Of a stretch of DNA of 29,831 nt, positions 1 through 5,753 are shown piece by piece (the first letter of the stretch is position 1; each line of letters opens with the position of its first letter). The DNA comes from a virus. A program made the translations under genes and the position numbers. The stretch covers positions 1 to 29,831 of IMG/VR virus record IMGVR_UViG_3300017951_000077; one strand, given 5' to 3'. Under the pieces are notes generated by a model, which searched no databases, was not told where the DNA came from, and saw only the letters and a list, made by a program, of their open reading frames with translations.

Positions 1-2
1 GA

Positions 3-125
3 GAGGAATTTTTTGAGTGGTTGGAGACTTGCCCCACGCATAAACACAACATTACATTTGATGAGTTTGATTTTGTGACTGTGTGCTTTCCAATTGAAGA
101 AGAGGAAGAAGAGAGCGCGGCATAA
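3..125 (+). CDS. C-terminal fragment of an unknown protein
   Basis: An open frame enters from the left edge and stops at TAA 123-125, giving about 40 residues. It is acidic and aromatic and ends in a run of glutamates followed by SAA. The start lies outside the window, so family cannot be judged. The frame is supported by being open from the window edge and by the promoter that follows it immediately, which makes it the last gene of an upstream operon. Confidence 0.6.
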   Translation, partial: EEFFEWLETCPTHKHNITFDEFDFVTVCFPIEEEEEESAA

Positions 126-160
126 ACCGAACACATCCCCCAAATTTTAGCCACAGGCCC

Positions 161-189
161 TTGACTTTTGAGTTCGAATCGCATATATT
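161..189 (+). promoter_or_regulatory. sigma70-type promoter
   Basis: TTGACT (161-166), 17-nt spacer, TATATT (184-189). The -10 continues as TATATTAGTAGT, and the same extended motif occurs in the promoter at 2718. It sits 30 bp before the ATG at 220 and would start the first small-gene operon. Confidence 0.75.
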
Positions 190-219
190 AGTAGTATAAG
201 TAATGAAAGGTGATTCGTA

Positions 220-561
220 ATGACACAGACTGCTAAAGAATTCATAGATGAAATGAACTACTTCGATACATATGGAAGTGGTTGTGGATTTGAGACACGT
301 TGGTCTATCTATGGTGAAAATATCAAAATGGGAGAGAACCATCCCTTTCAAACTCCCATGACGATTCAGAACAAATGTGATGTTTGGGGATATGATTCCT
401 CTGCTGTTTGTAATGGTAAAACGTGGGGAGATCTCTGGCAGACATGTGAAACTGTCATACGCAATTCAGTGGATAGTGATGGTAATAGAGATCATCACAT
501 CTTTATTGAAGATTTAGAAGCGCAAGGTAATGGCGTTTGGAACTTGGTAACAGGGAGCTAA
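220..561 (+). CDS. hypothetical protein, first gene of early operon
   Basis: A 113-residue protein with no family I recognise. It is rich in Trp, Gly and Asp/Asn, has four cysteines and no signal peptide or membrane segment, so a small soluble globular protein is likely. The start is supported by AAAGGTG about 9 nt upstream and by the promoter at 161. The next gene follows after 3 nt. Placement in a promoter-led block of tiny genes suggests an early host-interaction role, which is inference only. Confidence 0.75.
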   Translation: MTQTAKEFIDEMNYFDTYGSGCGFETRWSIYGENIKMGENHPFQTPMTIQNKCDVWGYDSSAVCNGKTWGDLWQTCETVIRNSVDSDGNRDHHIFIEDLEAQGNGVWNLVTGS

Positions 562-564
562 ATT

Positions 565-756
565 ATGAACTCTAACTTAAAAACTTTTATGGATTCTGTG
601 TGGACTGCTACACAAATCTCCGGCAACACTGTTGTTGATCGTCGTGTTTGTTTTGGTGGAAATCCAGACATTCAATTCACTGTCGAACTTCCCAATGGGG
701 AATTTGATTTTGTATCTGCTGTTGACATGTTTGAAGTGGGGGTAGAATTCTCATGA
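565..756 (+). CDS. small hypothetical protein
   Basis: A 63-residue soluble protein without recognisable motif. GGAG precedes the ATG by about 7 nt, within the end of the previous gene. Its stop overlaps the next start in an ATGA arrangement at 753-756, which indicates translational coupling. Predicted content is mostly beta-type alternation in the second half (IQFTVEL...). No function can be assigned. Confidence 0.65.
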   Translation: MNSNLKTFMDSVWTATQISGNTVVDRRVCFGGNPDIQFTVELPNGEFDFVSAVDMFEVGVEFS

Positions 757-983
757 CCATATATCCTGATTTTGATATCATTGTAACTGATGGCATTCCT
801 TTACATGGCAGCCCTCAAGACAGAGGTTCTGCCGATCGTTATTATCACCGTTCTTTTGACCCCCACTACTGGCCACTAGGCACATACAAAGGTGAGCGTG
901 TTGAAAAAGATAACATGACTGTTGGTGAGATTGAGGCTTATCGTTATGGCTGGGATAACGAAAAAGATCGTAAGGAGTGGTAA
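753..983 (+). CDS. conserved phage hypothetical protein (GSPQDRGSADRYY type)
   Basis: A 76-residue protein with a central motif GSPQDRGSADRYYHR followed by PHYWPLGTYKG and a helical tail (MTVGEIEAYRYGWDNEK). I recall similar small proteins with a Gly-Ser-Pro-Gln-Asp-Arg-Gly-x-Ala-Asp core in phages of Gram-negative hosts, always of unknown function. It is coupled by ATGA to the gene before and by TAATG to the gene after. Many charged and aromatic residues and no membrane segment suggest a cytosolic product. Confidence 0.7.
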   Translation: MTIYPDFDIIVTDGIPLHGSPQDRGSADRYYHRSFDPHYWPLGTYKGERVEKDNMTVGEIEAYRYGWDNEKDRKEW

Positions 984-1183
984 TGTTTCGAATAATATTT
1001 TACTCGGCTGCGTTTGGCCTGGGCGGAGCAATGATTGTGAATTCGTTTTTGAACATGTTGGAAATGCCTGACGTGCATTTTTCATATTCAAGTGGCGAAT
1101 GTGTTCGAGTTCTGAATTACACTGATGAAGTTTTCACTTGTGAAAACCTTCCAGAGAGATTTCATCATGTGTGGGTCGAATAA
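983..1183 (+). CDS. small membrane-anchored hypothetical protein
   Basis: A 66-residue product. Residues about 4-24 form one hydrophobic helix (IIFYSAAFGLGGAMIVNSF), followed by a short domain with two cysteines (GECVRVLNY ... FTCENLP ... HHVWVE). I chose the ATG at 983 because it overlaps the previous stop as TAATG and has AAGGAG at 972-977; an in-frame GTG at 977 is inside that ribosome site. The Cys pair could form a disulfide if the C-terminal part faces the periplasm. Function unknown. Confidence 0.7.
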   Translation: MFRIIFYSAAFGLGGAMIVNSFLNMLEMPDVHFSYSSGECVRVLNYTDEVFTCENLPERFHHVWVE

Positions 1184-1328
1184 TTTTTTTCAAGAAGGCG
1201 TAGATGCACATGCTTCTGGCCTTCTTTGGAAAGATAATCCATATAAAGAAGATTCTTTTGAATATTCTGAGTGGAAAAAAGGTTGGGATGCTCGTATGAC
1301 GTGGTGTTTAGAAAATGCATACACATAA
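1167..1328 (+). CDS. RMF/CrpP-like small protein
   Basis: A 53-residue protein whose pattern FxEGxDAHxxGxxWxDNPY ... YSxWKKGWDA matches the general layout of ribosome modulation factor-like proteins (Gly-rich first helix, an NPY/CPY turn, then W..GW helix). E. coli RMF binds 70S ribosomes and helps dimerise them in stationary phase; the phage relatives are uncharacterised. The ATG at 1167 has AGAGAG about 10 nt upstream and overlaps the preceding gene by 17 nt; an in-frame ATG at 1125 would overlap more and lacks the motif match. Assignment is by pattern only. Confidence 0.5.
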   Translation: MCGSNNFFQEGVDAHASGLLWKDNPYKEDSFEYSEWKKGWDARMTWCLENAYT

Positions 1329-1357
1329 ATATTTTAATGAAACTGAAGGTGACAGTA

Positions 1358-1678
1358 ATGACGCAAATGAATTTTGATTTTTTTGATGAAAAATCTACAC
1401 AAATGTCAGAAAATCTTGTAAATTTAAATGAGGCACTTGATGGAACGGCAACTTTAACTGACTTCGAAACATATTTGAAAGAAAGAATGTATGATGCTGA
1501 GTATAAATTGCATCTTTCAGAACAAGCTCTTACAAACATTGGACTTGAACTCAAAAATTTTCTAGAAATTTATGAACATTCTTGGAATGGATCGCATGAA
1601 GTCAAAGAAATGATTGAGACAATAGACAATTATTTTGATATTAGTTCTAAAATTACAATCAAAGAGGAAAAAAAATGA
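1358..1678 (+). CDS. hypothetical helical protein
   Basis: A 106-residue, acidic, mostly helical protein with a lysine-rich C-terminal tail (ITIKEEKK). The start at 1358 is chosen for AAGGTGA about 8 nt upstream; an earlier in-frame ATG at 1337 lacks a ribosome site. The sequence at 1323-1330 is CATAAATA, one base from the T4 late promoter box, but this may be chance. The stop overlaps the next start (ATGA, 1675). No family recognised. Confidence 0.65.
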   Translation: MTQMNFDFFDEKSTQMSENLVNLNEALDGTATLTDFETYLKERMYDAEYKLHLSEQALTNIGLELKNFLEIYEHSWNGSHEVKEMIETIDNYFDISSKITIKEEKK

Positions 1679-1896
1679 TTTCTATGTCAGTTGTAATCGG
1701 GTTCGGCATTTATCTTTGTGTCGCACTATACTTTAGTATGAAATCTGCCCATAAAACTGGATATGTACAAGGACTACAGGATATATTAACTTCAGTTGAA
1801 GAGGCTCTCGACCATGATAGGTCAAAAATTGATAGTCTTTATGAAAAAATGGCAAAAAATAAAGGAATGAGAGTAGAAATTTCAGAAGAAATTTAA
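1675..1896 (+). CDS. small single-pass membrane protein
   Basis: A 73-residue protein. Residues 3-22 are hydrophobic (SVVIGFGIYLCVALYFSM), followed by a charged, probably coiled-coil tail (SVEEALDHDRSKIDSLYEKMAKNK). Topology suggests a membrane-anchored helix with a cytosolic tail. Coupled to the gene before by ATGA. It ends the operon: a new promoter follows at 1906. Function unknown. Confidence 0.65.
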   Translation: MISMSVVIGFGIYLCVALYFSMKSAHKTGYVQGLQDILTSVEEALDHDRSKIDSLYEKMAKNKGMRVEISEEI

Positions 1897-1905
1897 TAAA
1901 AGCCC

Positions 1906-1934
1906 TTGACAAATCCCCTCAAATGTGACAGAAT
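1906..1934 (+). promoter_or_regulatory. sigma70-type promoter
   Basis: TTGACA (1906-1911), 17-nt spacer, CAGAAT (1929-1934). The -35 lies in CCCTTGAC, shared with the promoters at 161 and 2718, and CTCAAATG of the spacer is shared with 2718. It precedes the metallopeptidase gene at 1965. Confidence 0.6.
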
Positions 1935-1964
1935 CATATTGTATTTGATGATAGAGGTAAAAAA

Positions 1965-2399
1965 ATGGTTCACTTCGACAATTTATATGTCTCTGGTTCC
2001 GGCTCTCGCAAAAGAAAACTCGCATATCAAGTTGCTGAGTTCGTAAAATCTCAAATTTTCCCTAGAACACAAGGTGTGATGCTGGAAATTCAGCTCATTT
2101 CGAAGCTTTCTGAGAAAGAAGGCGTCCTTGGCGATTGTATGGATGAAGATGATCGCGAATATACAGTCAGAATTGATAGTTCTTTGGATAGAGAAACTTT
2201 TATCAAGACTCTTTGTCATGAATTAGTTCATGTAAAACAATATGCAAAGAATGAACTACGTCAAATTACTTTCAAAACACACAAATGGCATCGTAAAACT
2301 TTGATGGGCGATCTAGAATATCATGAGCGTCCTTGGGAAATCGAAGCATTTTCAATGGAAGATGAATTAGCTGAAAAATTTGGAGAAAATAATGAGTAA
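1965..2399 (+). CDS. HExxH zinc metallopeptidase, SprT-like
   Basis: A 144-residue protein with the gluzincin-type motif LCHELVHVKQYA: H85, E86 and H89 are the expected zinc ligands and catalytic glutamate. A downstream HERPWEIEA segment (E125 or E127) could supply the third ligand. Length and pattern fit small SprT-like or minigluzincin peptidases. Host SprT/Spartan proteins act on DNA-protein crosslinks; whether this one does is unknown. It is the first gene after the promoter at 1906; a weak AGAGGTAAAAAA site precedes the ATG. The next gene overlaps its end by 8 nt. Confidence 0.7.
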   Translation: MVHFDNLYVSGSGSRKRKLAYQVAEFVKSQIFPRTQGVMLEIQLISKLSEKEGVLGDCMDEDDREYTVRIDSSLDRETFIKTLCHELVHVKQYAKNELRQITFKTHKWHRKTLMGDLEYHERPWEIEAFSMEDELAEKFGENNE

Positions 2400-2721
2400 A
2401 ATGGGAAATTATGTTGTAGAATTAATGGAAACTGGACTTTGGGAAGAGGACGAAAATCCTTCTGAACCAAATTTTGATGAATATTATAGCGAACAGCTGT
2501 CTAGATTCAAGCATGAATTGAGAGATTGTATGCAATCTAGAAATATTACTTGGAAAGAGGCACTAACTTTTTTATATCAAACCGAAGAAGATGATTATGA
2601 ACTCTTTGATATAGAGGAAGATGCATATTGTTACCAAAAACTTGAACATTTTCTTTATAAATGGGATTTACAGGAAAGAAAAATTGATGAAATATGTAAA
2701 AAATTCTTCATTAGCCCTTGA
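2392..2721 (+). CDS. hypothetical acidic protein
   Basis: A 109-residue, strongly acidic protein, mostly helical, with clusters such as EEDENPSEPNFDEYY and EEDDYELFDIEEDAYCY. Acidic small phage proteins are often DNA mimics or inhibitors of host enzymes, but nothing specific supports that here. ATG 2392 is preceded by TGGAGA (2381-2386) inside the metallopeptidase gene; an in-frame ATG at 2380 lies within that site. The gene ends at the -35 of the next promoter. Confidence 0.65.
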   Translation: MSKMGNYVVELMETGLWEEDENPSEPNFDEYYSEQLSRFKHELRDCMQSRNITWKEALTFLYQTEEDDYELFDIEEDAYCYQKLEHFLYKWDLQERKIDEICKKFFISP

Positions 2722-2746
2722 CTTCTTTGCTCAAATGACTTATATT
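2718..2746 (+). promoter_or_regulatory. sigma70-type promoter
   Basis: TTGACT (2718-2723), 17-nt spacer, TATATT (2741-2746), continuing as TATATTAGTAGT exactly as in the promoter at 161. The -35 overlaps the stop of the preceding gene. It drives the operon beginning at 2786. Confidence 0.75.
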
Positions 2747-2785
2747 AGTAGTGTAAGGTAAAAAAACATAGGAGATTCTTACGTT

Positions 2786-3211
2786 ATGGCATATGTTTCA
2801 CAAGACATGAAAAAAGCTCTTGCCCCTGCAATTAAAAATGTACTAAAACAGTACGGTATGAAAGGCACGATTGGTGTTAACAACCATTCTTCTTTGGTTG
2901 TGAATATTAAAGAAGGTGTTCTTGACTTGATTGGAATTGCAAATGCAAAAAATCAAGAGATTGCTGAACGGCGGAATATGCCTTACTATGAATGTAACGG
3001 ATACTTTCAGGCAAATCCCTACCATTCCGATCAATATGGAGAAGCTTCTTCTTTCTTTGAAGATTTGGTTGCGGCAATGAAAGGTGCGTTTACAAACGGT
3101 GGTCCCAAATGGTATGATAACAGTGATGCAATGATTGATTACTTTGATACTGCATACTATTTGGACATCAATGTTGGAAAATGGAACAAGCCTTACGTTT
3201 GTACGGCTTAA
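2786..3211 (+). CDS. conserved phage protein (YYLDINVGKWNKPY family)
   Basis: A 141-residue protein. The beginning (AYVSQDMKKALAPAIKNVLK), the NHSSLVVN stretch and the C-terminal YFDTAYYLDINVGKWNKPYV are features I recall from a widespread family of uncharacterised proteins in T4-like and other phages and some bacteria. Alternating helix and strand suggests a compact soluble alpha/beta fold. No catalytic motif is evident. AGGAGA lies upstream of the ATG (2770-2775) and the gene leads the operon after the promoter at 2718. Confidence 0.75.
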   Translation: MAYVSQDMKKALAPAIKNVLKQYGMKGTIGVNNHSSLVVNIKEGVLDLIGIANAKNQEIAERRNMPYYECNGYFQANPYHSDQYGEASSFFEDLVAAMKGAFTNGGPKWYDNSDAMIDYFDTAYYLDINVGKWNKPYVCTA

Positions 3212-3228
3212 ACAATAAGGAGTGATAT

Positions 3229-3387
3229 ATGTGGTATGTTCAGTATGAACTTGCTGATGGTTCAAATGAAACTTTTCGATATGAGGGCTTGACACAAGAG
3301 CAGGCGCGTGAAATCCATCGTCAATGGTCTGGTTGGAACACCAAATATGTCCAATCAGGAAGGATGGATTTAGGATATGGTAAATAA
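3229..3387 (+). CDS. small hypothetical protein
   Basis: A 52-residue ORF starting MWYVQYELADGSNETF and ending MDLGYGK. AAGGAG at 3217-3222 sits at ideal distance, and the stop (3385-3387) overlaps the next start at 3377, which supports it as a real coupled gene although very short. The strand-turn-strand beginning followed by a helix (TQEQAREIHRQW) suggests a mini alpha/beta fold. No family recognised. Confidence 0.65.
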   Translation: MWYVQYELADGSNETFRYEGLTQEQAREIHRQWSGWNTKYVQSGRMDLGYGK

Positions 3388-3592
3388 AATACAGCGCATG
3401 GTCGTCCCGCTAATGGACGAACTTCAATGGTGCATGGAGAACAATGCACACTTGGAAGACCCCGATAGGGTCTCTGCTATAATTGATAGGGTCAGTATCT
3501 ATATTGCACATTTAACAGATGAAGATAGTGACTATCTACATGCTGCTCAAGATGCGATAGAGGAAGGTCGCGAATGGAACGTGAAGAAATAA
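3377..3592 (+). CDS. small helical hypothetical protein
   Basis: A 71-residue, mostly helical acidic protein (PLMDELQWCMENN..., DRVSAIIDRVSIYIAHLTDEDSDYL). It overlaps the gene before by 11 nt and the gene after by 19 nt, so the whole block at 3229-4107 appears translationally coupled. No transmembrane segment or known motif. Confidence 0.6.
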   Translation: MVNKIQRMVVPLMDELQWCMENNAHLEDPDRVSAIIDRVSIYIAHLTDEDSDYLHAAQDAIEEGREWNVKK

Positions 3593-3732
3593 CACAGTTA
3601 AAAGAAATTCGTGATGTTTTTTTAAAAATGTATCATGAAACTAAAAAACCTGATATAAGTATTGATATGTCTTTTTTAAGGCTTCATAATATTATATCAA
3701 GATTAGAAGAGGATACATTAAATGGCAGATAA
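3574..3732 (+). CDS. small helical hypothetical protein
   Basis: A 52-residue ORF beginning MEREEITQLKEIRDVF and ending EEDTLNGR, with GAGGAAGG about 5 nt before the ATG at 3574. It overlaps both neighbours (stop 3730-3732 versus start 3722). High helix propensity and no cysteine. Supported by the ribosome site, coupling and by filling an otherwise uncovered interval in a packed operon. Confidence 0.6.
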   Translation: MEREEITQLKEIRDVFLKMYHETKKPDISIDMSFLRLHNIISRLEEDTLNGR

Positions 3733-3916
3733 AGAAATTTCTATTAGAGTTGGAAAACTTTATTCTAAAGGACTTGATTATGATGATGCTCAGAAAGAAT
3801 TTTTGAGCCATGCTTCTGATAAAGAAAAATCATTATTAGAAAATCAATTTGATGAAGTTTGGAATGAATATGAGCACATGTATCTTTCAACTCTTTCTTT
3901 TATGAGTAACAAATGA
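3722..3916 (+). CDS. small hypothetical protein
   Basis: A 64-residue helical protein (VGKLYSKGLDYDDAQKEF...). AGAGGA lies about 10 nt before the ATG, in the end of the preceding gene. Stop and next start overlap as ATGA (3913). Function unknown. Confidence 0.6.
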   Translation: MADKEISIRVGKLYSKGLDYDDAQKEFLSHASDKEKSLLENQFDEVWNEYEHMYLSTLSFMSNK

Positions 3917-4107
3917 GCATAGATTATTACGCAGACAAATTATATGATGTGCAGATAGATACCGTAAAAGGAGATGTTATTTTAGGTGGTGTTTTCTTTA
4001 TAGAAGATAGTCCAAAAGAGGCATATATTTTTGAGCGAGCTTACATTATGGGAAGAGAACATAAAAAAGCTCAAGTGATTAATATTCTTTCAAAGAAAAC
4101 TTCTTGA
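3913..4107 (+). CDS. small hypothetical protein, end of early operon
   Basis: A 64-residue protein of mixed alpha/beta character (VQIDTVKGDVILGGVFFI, then a helical GREHKKAQVINIL). The start overlaps the preceding stop. Its last codons overlap the -35 of the promoter at 4104, marking the end of the transcription unit. No family recognised. Confidence 0.6.
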   Translation: MSIDYYADKLYDVQIDTVKGDVILGGVFFIEDSPKEAYIFERAYIMGREHKKAQVINILSKKTS

Positions 4108-4132
4108 CAGAATCGGAGTTATTTGATATAAA
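4104..4132 (+). promoter_or_regulatory. strong sigma70-type promoter of the tRNA array
   Basis: TTGACA (4104-4109), 17-nt spacer, TATAAA (4127-4132), nearly full consensus. The expected start falls at about 4139, only a couple of bases before the first tRNA, so the tRNA-Arg precursor would have almost no leader. It likely serves the whole tRNA array to 5734. Confidence 0.8.
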
Positions 4133-4140
4133 GAAAATAT

Positions 4141-4217
4141 CCGCTCGTAGATCAACTGGATAGATCAACTGACTTCTAATCAGTAGGTTGAGGGTTCGAG
4201 TCCTTCCGAGCGGGCCA
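4141..4217 (+). tRNA. tRNA-Arg(UCU)
   Basis: Cloverleaf folds: acceptor CCGCTCG/CGAGCGG, D arm GATC/GATC, anticodon stem ACTGA/TCAGT with loop CTTCTAA (anticodon TCT at 4175-4177), T arm GAGGG-TTCGAGT-CCTTC. Discriminator G and encoded CCA (4215-4217). It reads AGA codons, which are frequent in these AT-rich genes. Confidence 0.92.
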
Positions 4218-4224
4218 GATAAAT

Positions 4225-4336
4225 AGGGGAGACTACTAGGAAGAGGTAGAAACCAGTAAGGCAGAAATGGTTCTGATTTTATTGAAGCGACCTGAATCCC
4301 CTCAAACCGCGCACCAGAAAGGAACACCTAGTAGTC
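4225..4336 (+). ncRNA. candidate structured RNA with pseudoknot potential
   Basis: Between tRNA-Arg and the gene at 4360 lies a non-coding stretch with strong complementarity. GACTACTAGG (4231-4240) is perfectly complementary to CCTAGTAGTC (4327-4336), and AGGGGA (4225-4230) to TCCCCT (4297-4302). The two pairings interleave (A-B-A'-B'), which is pseudoknot geometry. Small hairpins inside are GGT-AGAA-ACC (4245-4254) and CAGAA-ATGG-TTCTG (4262-4275). I match it to no known RNA class. It could be a stable small RNA like T4 species 1/2 RNAs, or a cis element for the next gene. Confidence 0.45.
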
Positions 4337-4359
4337 GTTAATTTAGAAAGGATAATGAA

Positions 4360-4659
4360 ATGGGTGTAACACCATCGACAGGAATGCCATTTGATGTTTA
4401 TCAAGTGATGCAGGCGACAATGTATGGAACTCCACAAGCTCCACATTATCCTAATAGTGAAAATGTTAGACCCCCAGCGGGTAAAGATTCAAAACGTGTA
4501 GTAGAACCATCTACAAGGACTGATGTAAATATAGATGTTTTACGAAGATGGGTTGAACAAAAAGATAGAATTGATGATAGTTTAGAAGATCTAAGACTTA
4601 GGACTTATTTCAATAAAGAACAAATTGAACAAGGAGCAATCTTAGATATAGAAGTTTAA
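4360..4659 (+). CDS. hypothetical proline-rich protein within tRNA array
   Basis: A 99-residue protein. The N-terminal half is Pro/Gly/Gln/Tyr-rich and probably disordered (GTPQAPHYPNSENVRPPAG), the C-terminal half helical (VLRRWVEQKDRIDDSLEDLRLRTYF). AAAGG at 4347-4351 fits ATG 4360; an ATG at 4355 in another frame encodes only MKWV. tRNA-Gly begins at the base after its stop codon, so mRNA and tRNA share one transcript and RNase P cleavage would release the gene's 3' end. Confidence 0.65.
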   Translation: MGVTPSTGMPFDVYQVMQATMYGTPQAPHYPNSENVRPPAGKDSKRVVEPSTRTDVNIDVLRRWVEQKDRIDDSLEDLRLRTYFNKEQIEQGAILDIEV

Positions 4660-4733
4660 GCGGGTATAGCATAGTGGTAATGTTACAGCCTTCCAAGCTG
4701 AAGATAGGAGTTCGATTCTCCTTACCCGCTCCA
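4660..4733 (+). tRNA. tRNA-Gly(UCC)
   Basis: Acceptor GCGGGTA/TACCCGC, D-loop with TGGTAA, anticodon loop CTTCCAA with anticodon TCC at 4692-4694 on stem CAGC/GCTG, T arm AGGAG-TTCGATT-CTCCT, encoded CCA. Reads GGA. Confidence 0.92.
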
Positions 4734-4739
4734 AATAAA

Positions 4740-4910
4740 AATCCATGGCGACGGCCTATGGATTGTGGTGACTGAATAAGTGGTAAGCGTGCCACTAAGG
4801 TATACACAAAGAGGGTAGCACCCTGTCTTAGCGGATGCAGTGTAGTTTGAAAGCGAGTTAGCCCGAGCGCTCAGTGCGAGTAGATGTAGGTAATCGGTAA
4901 TCCTACCCAC
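4740..4910 (+). ncRNA. candidate structured non-coding RNA between tRNAs
   Basis: This 187-nt gap between tRNA-Gly and tRNA-Pro has no credible ORF. Its base composition is richer in G+C than the genes around it. Supported hairpins are AATCCATGGC-GACG-GCC(T)ATGGATT (4740-4764, one bulge), AGTGG/CCACT (4779-4796), AGGGT-AGC-ACCCT (4812-4824) and GTAGG/CCTAC (4886-4906). TTGTG (4763-4767) and CACAA (4805-4809) could close a larger domain. No tRNA cloverleaf or known riboswitch signature is visible. It may be a phage small RNA processed from the tRNA transcript, or a degenerate tRNA region. Confidence 0.4.
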
Positions 4911-4920
4911 AACTTATAAA

Positions 4921-4997
<77 letters not shown>

Positions 4998-5009
4998 AAC
5001 AGAAATTAT

Positions 5010-5084
5010 TCCGGCGTAGCTCAGCGGTAGAGCAGTTGACTGTTAATCAATTGGTCGTAGGTTCGATCCCTACCGCCGGAGCCA
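5010..5084 (+). tRNA. tRNA-Asn(GUU)
   Basis: Acceptor TCCGGCG/CGCCGGA, D arm GCTC/GAGC, anticodon loop CTGTTAA (GTT at 5042-5044), T arm GTAGG-TTCGATC-CCTAC, discriminator G, encoded CCA. Confidence 0.93.
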
Positions 5085-5097
5085 GAAAGAGGCAAAA

Positions 5098-5385
5098 ATG
5101 TATAAACCTTTACCTGATAGCGTTACTATTAAAAAATCTGAAATCAATGGATTAGGACTCTTTGCAGTTGAACCTATTAAGGAAGGAACCGAAATAGGAT
5201 TGTCTCATTTTTATTGGGGCGATCAGTTACAGAGAACACCTTTAGGTGCTTTCTATAATCATTCCGAAGAACCTAATATCTTAAAGGTTCAAAGGGATAG
5301 TAGATTCTTTATTGTGGCTACAAGAGATATTTTGCCAGATGAAGAAATAACATGTAGATATACTTTTTATAATGTGGAGAAGTGA
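5098..5385 (+). CDS. SET-domain protein, putative protein lysine methyltransferase
   Basis: A 95-residue protein covering a minimal SET domain. The N-terminal SEINGLGLFAVEPIKEGTEI matches the SET-I start (G-x-G-L-F-A ... I-x-x-G-x-x-I). The SAM-binding motif FYNHSEEPN (N54-H55) and C-terminal DEEITCRYTFY (E82-E83, Y88) are present. SET enzymes transfer methyl groups from S-adenosylmethionine to lysine side chains. The substrate is unknown; phage or bacterial SET proteins may target ribosomal or DNA-binding proteins. It lacks pre- and post-SET zinc regions. AAAGAGG precedes the ATG, and it sits inside the tRNA array right after tRNA-Asn. Confidence 0.8.
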   Translation: MYKPLPDSVTIKKSEINGLGLFAVEPIKEGTEIGLSHFYWGDQLQRTPLGAFYNHSEEPNILKVQRDSRFFIVATRDILPDEEITCRYTFYNVEK

Positions 5386-5387
5386 AA

Positions 5388-5570
5388 ATGACTCGTTATG
5401 GTTCAAGCACAAATGTAAAAGATACTTGGAGTACTGATGATGATGGAAACATTCGTTTATCGTCATCTAAAGATTTCAAATCTTTAGGTATTCAAGATGC
5501 TGATACATTTGCAGCAGTAAACATCAACGGAAGTGTAGTGTTGGTTAAAATAGATATGGTATTGAAATAA
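5388..5570 (+). CDS. small hypothetical protein
   Basis: A 60-residue protein, acidic and Ser/Asp-rich at the N-terminus, with a beta-rich end (TFAAVNINGSVVLVKIDMVLK). ATG 5388 has GGAG at 5376-5379; a GTG at 5382 overlaps the SET stop and lacks spacing. It is adjacent to the SET gene and could be co-translated with it. tRNA-Thr begins on the base after its stop codon. No family recognised. Confidence 0.6.
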   Translation: MTRYGSSTNVKDTWSTDDDGNIRLSSSKDFKSLGIQDADTFAAVNINGSVVLVKIDMVLK

Positions 5571-5646
5571 GCCGCTCTAGCTCAGCTGGTAGAGCAACTG
5601 ATTTGTAATCAGTGGGTCGGGGGTTCGAGTCCCTCGAGCGGCACCA
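5571..5646 (+). tRNA. tRNA-Thr(UGU)
   Basis: Acceptor GCCGCTC/GAGCGGC, D arm GCTC/GAGC, anticodon stem ACTGA/TCAGT with loop TTTGTAA (TGT at 5604-5606), T arm GGGGG-TTCGAGT-CCCTC, discriminator A, encoded CCA. Reads ACA. Confidence 0.93.
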
Positions 5647-5648
5647 CC

Positions 5649-5734
5649 GCCTCTGTGGTGAAATAGGTAGACACAAGAGACTTAAAATCTCTCGACCTTA
5701 GGTCGTCCCAGTTCGAGTCTGGGTGGAGGCACCA
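5649..5734 (+). tRNA. tRNA-Leu(UAA)
   Basis: Acceptor GCCTCTG/GGAGGC-type pairing, anticodon stem AGAGA/TCTCT with loop CTTAAAA (TAA at 5683-5685), class II long variable arm CGACC-TTA-GGTCG, T arm CCCAG-TTCGAGT-CTGGG, encoded CCA. Only 2 nt separate it from tRNA-Thr. Reads UUA, a common leucine codon here. Confidence 0.93.
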
Positions 5735-5753
5735 ATCAATCTTGGAGATTATT

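Noticed and set aside
3287-3316. TTGACA at 3287 as a promoter
   Set aside because: It lies within coding sequence and has no -10-like hexamer at 16-18 nt.
4079-4910. Minus-strand ORFs across the tRNA array
   Set aside because: They read through tRNA genes in reverse (translations carry typical antisense-tRNA peptides such as GRTRTLNLLIRSQ) and lack leaders.
4740-4910. A further tRNA or a cobalamin-type riboswitch in the gap
   Set aside because: TGGTAAGCG and GCCACT looked suggestive, but no acceptor/CCA pairing, T loop or complete riboswitch core is present.
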